This document shows, one piece after another, positions 5,964-6,582 of a DNA stretch of 6,582 bases (its first letter is position 1; every line of letters begins with the position of its first letter). This DNA is from Akkermansia sp. GTDB taxonomy: Bacteria > Verrucomicrobiota > Verrucomicrobiia > Verrucomicrobiales > Akkermansiaceae. Under the pieces are notes generated by a model. The model worked only from the letters and a program-made list of their open reading frames with translations, searched no databases and was not told the DNA's origin. The position numbers and the translations under genes were made by a program. The stretch lies in contig JAIFNK010000044.1 in the NCBI GenBank assembly GCA_020047775.1, positions 1 to 6,582 on the forward strand, in the 5' to 3' direction.

Positions 5964-6582
5964 ATGAGCCACGACACCATCGTCCTGACCAAACCTCCGA
6001 CCCACCTCGACTACAGCCTTGTGGGCGAAGAGGCGTCCCGCGCCATTGAGCGCGGGCTTGCCGAAGCCGATTGGTATCAGTGCCCCGTGCCCCGCGCGAC
6101 CCTGCGCAAGCTGCTCGAACGAAAGGACGGCCCCGCCATCCGCGACACCATCCTTCTGTTCGGCATCCTCCTGCTCACCGGCTGGGCCACCGCAGCGCTG
6201 TGGGGATCGTGGTGGGCGGTCTTGCCCTACTTCATCTACGCGACGTTTTACGGCACCAGTTCCGATTCCCGCTGGCACGAGTGCGGCCACGGCACCGCCT
6301 TCAAGACCGACTGGATGAACAGCTTTGTTTACGAAATCGCCTCGTTCATGGTCATGCGCGAGTCGGTCGTCTGGCGTTGGAGTCATACCCGCCACCATAG
6401 CGATACCATCATCGTCGGCCGCGATCCGGAAATCCAGGTGCCACGACCGCCAGATATGCTGGCACACGTCCTCAGTCTCGTGAACGTCGGCGGATACCGG
6501 AGCTTCTTTCCCAAATTGCTTCTTCACGCTTGCGGCAGAATATCCGCCGAAGAAAAGACTTTCATTCCCGAGAGCGAGTTTC
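5964..6582 (+). CDS. Membrane fatty acid desaturase (3' end cut by window edge)
   Basis: This is a member of the integral-membrane diiron fatty acid desaturase family (FA_desaturase type), which introduces a double bond into an acyl chain using O2 and an electron donor at the inner membrane. The 206 codons from ATG 5964 stay open to the window end. Two hydrophobic spans lie at about 61-80 and 83-100. The first histidine box is HECGH at 105-109 and the second is HTRHH at 141-145, within WRWSHTRHHSDTIIVGRDPE. The third box (HxxHH) is expected beyond the edge, since the family usually has 300-400 residues. The N-terminal 55 residues are soluble. Regiospecificity and substrate cannot be read from this fragment; related non-lipid hydroxylases share the boxes, so the lipid role is probable, not certain. 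It is divergent from the araC gene, its likely regulator. No Shine-Dalgarno precedes the ATG (GCACTTCCAGCGC). Confidence 0.92.
   Translation, partial: MSHDTIVLTKPPTHLDYSLVGEEASRAIERGLAEADWYQCPVPRATLRKLLERKDGPAIRDTILLFGILLLTGWATAALWGSWWAVLPYFIYATFYGTSSDSRWHECGHGTAFKTDWMNSFVYEIASFMVMRESVVWRWSHTRHHSDTIIVGRDPEIQVPRPPDMLAHVLSLVNVGGYRSFFPKLLLHACGRISAEEKTFIPESEF

Noticed and set aside
5877..6527. 216-codon minus ORF upstream of araC
   Set aside because: It is antisense to the desaturase histidine boxes and has a shadow-type His/Asp/Gly/Val-rich translation. It would also occupy the divergent promoter region.
1..6582. CRISPR arrays, tRNA or rRNA genes, insertion sequences, and toxin or defence systems
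   Set aside because: No spaced repeats, cloverleaf-like segments, transposase or terminal inverted repeats, or defence domains were seen on either strand. The window is housekeeping transport, gene remnants and a regulator-desaturase pair.

Overview
This window looks like chromosome from a GC-rich Gram-negative bacterium. The best guess is a member of the Verrucomicrobiota or a close PVC relative, at moderate to low confidence. The guess rests on the character of the ComM-like remnant (MGSRQVRQ followed by NFSARAHDRILKVART) and on the absence of Shine-Dalgarno sequences at all five gene starts. It was not tested by any search.

Region 1 (1-4191, minus strand) is a high-affinity potassium uptake operon. 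Reading along the minus strand, the order is kdpB (4099-2042), kdpA (2024-369), kdpC (349 to beyond base 1). This is B-A-C, not the textbook (F)-A-B-C order. The gaps are 17 and 19 nt, so the genes are almost certainly co-transcribed. KdpA is the K+ channel-like subunit, KdpB the P-type ATPase that energises it, and KdpC the single-span accessory subunit, cut here by the window edge. No kdpF, kdpD or kdpE is visible. The kdpB leader carries three CTTAGC direct repeats spaced 11 and 21 bp apart, a plausible operator for an OmpR-family regulator such as KdpE.

Region 2 (4192-4980) holds no intact gene that I recognise. Its plus strand contains a decayed C-terminal third of a comM/yifB (Mg-chelatase-like AAA+ ATPase) gene. 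That fragment is split over at least three reading frames and is easy to miss in an ordinary ORF view. A second, much less certain scrap (from 4912) resembles the N-terminus of a YecH-family (DUF2492) protein and runs into the end of the next gene. The interval looks like a deletion and decay scar between two functional blocks.

Region 3 (4981-6582) is a divergent pair. An AraC-family regulator (5877-4981, minus) faces a membrane fatty acid desaturase (from 5964, plus, cut by the right edge). Their 86-bp shared spacer contains a 24-bp imperfect palindrome overlapped by a second perfect inverted repeat. This suggests that the AraC protein controls itself and the desaturase. The desaturase has no stop inside the window but is unambiguous from its histidine boxes.
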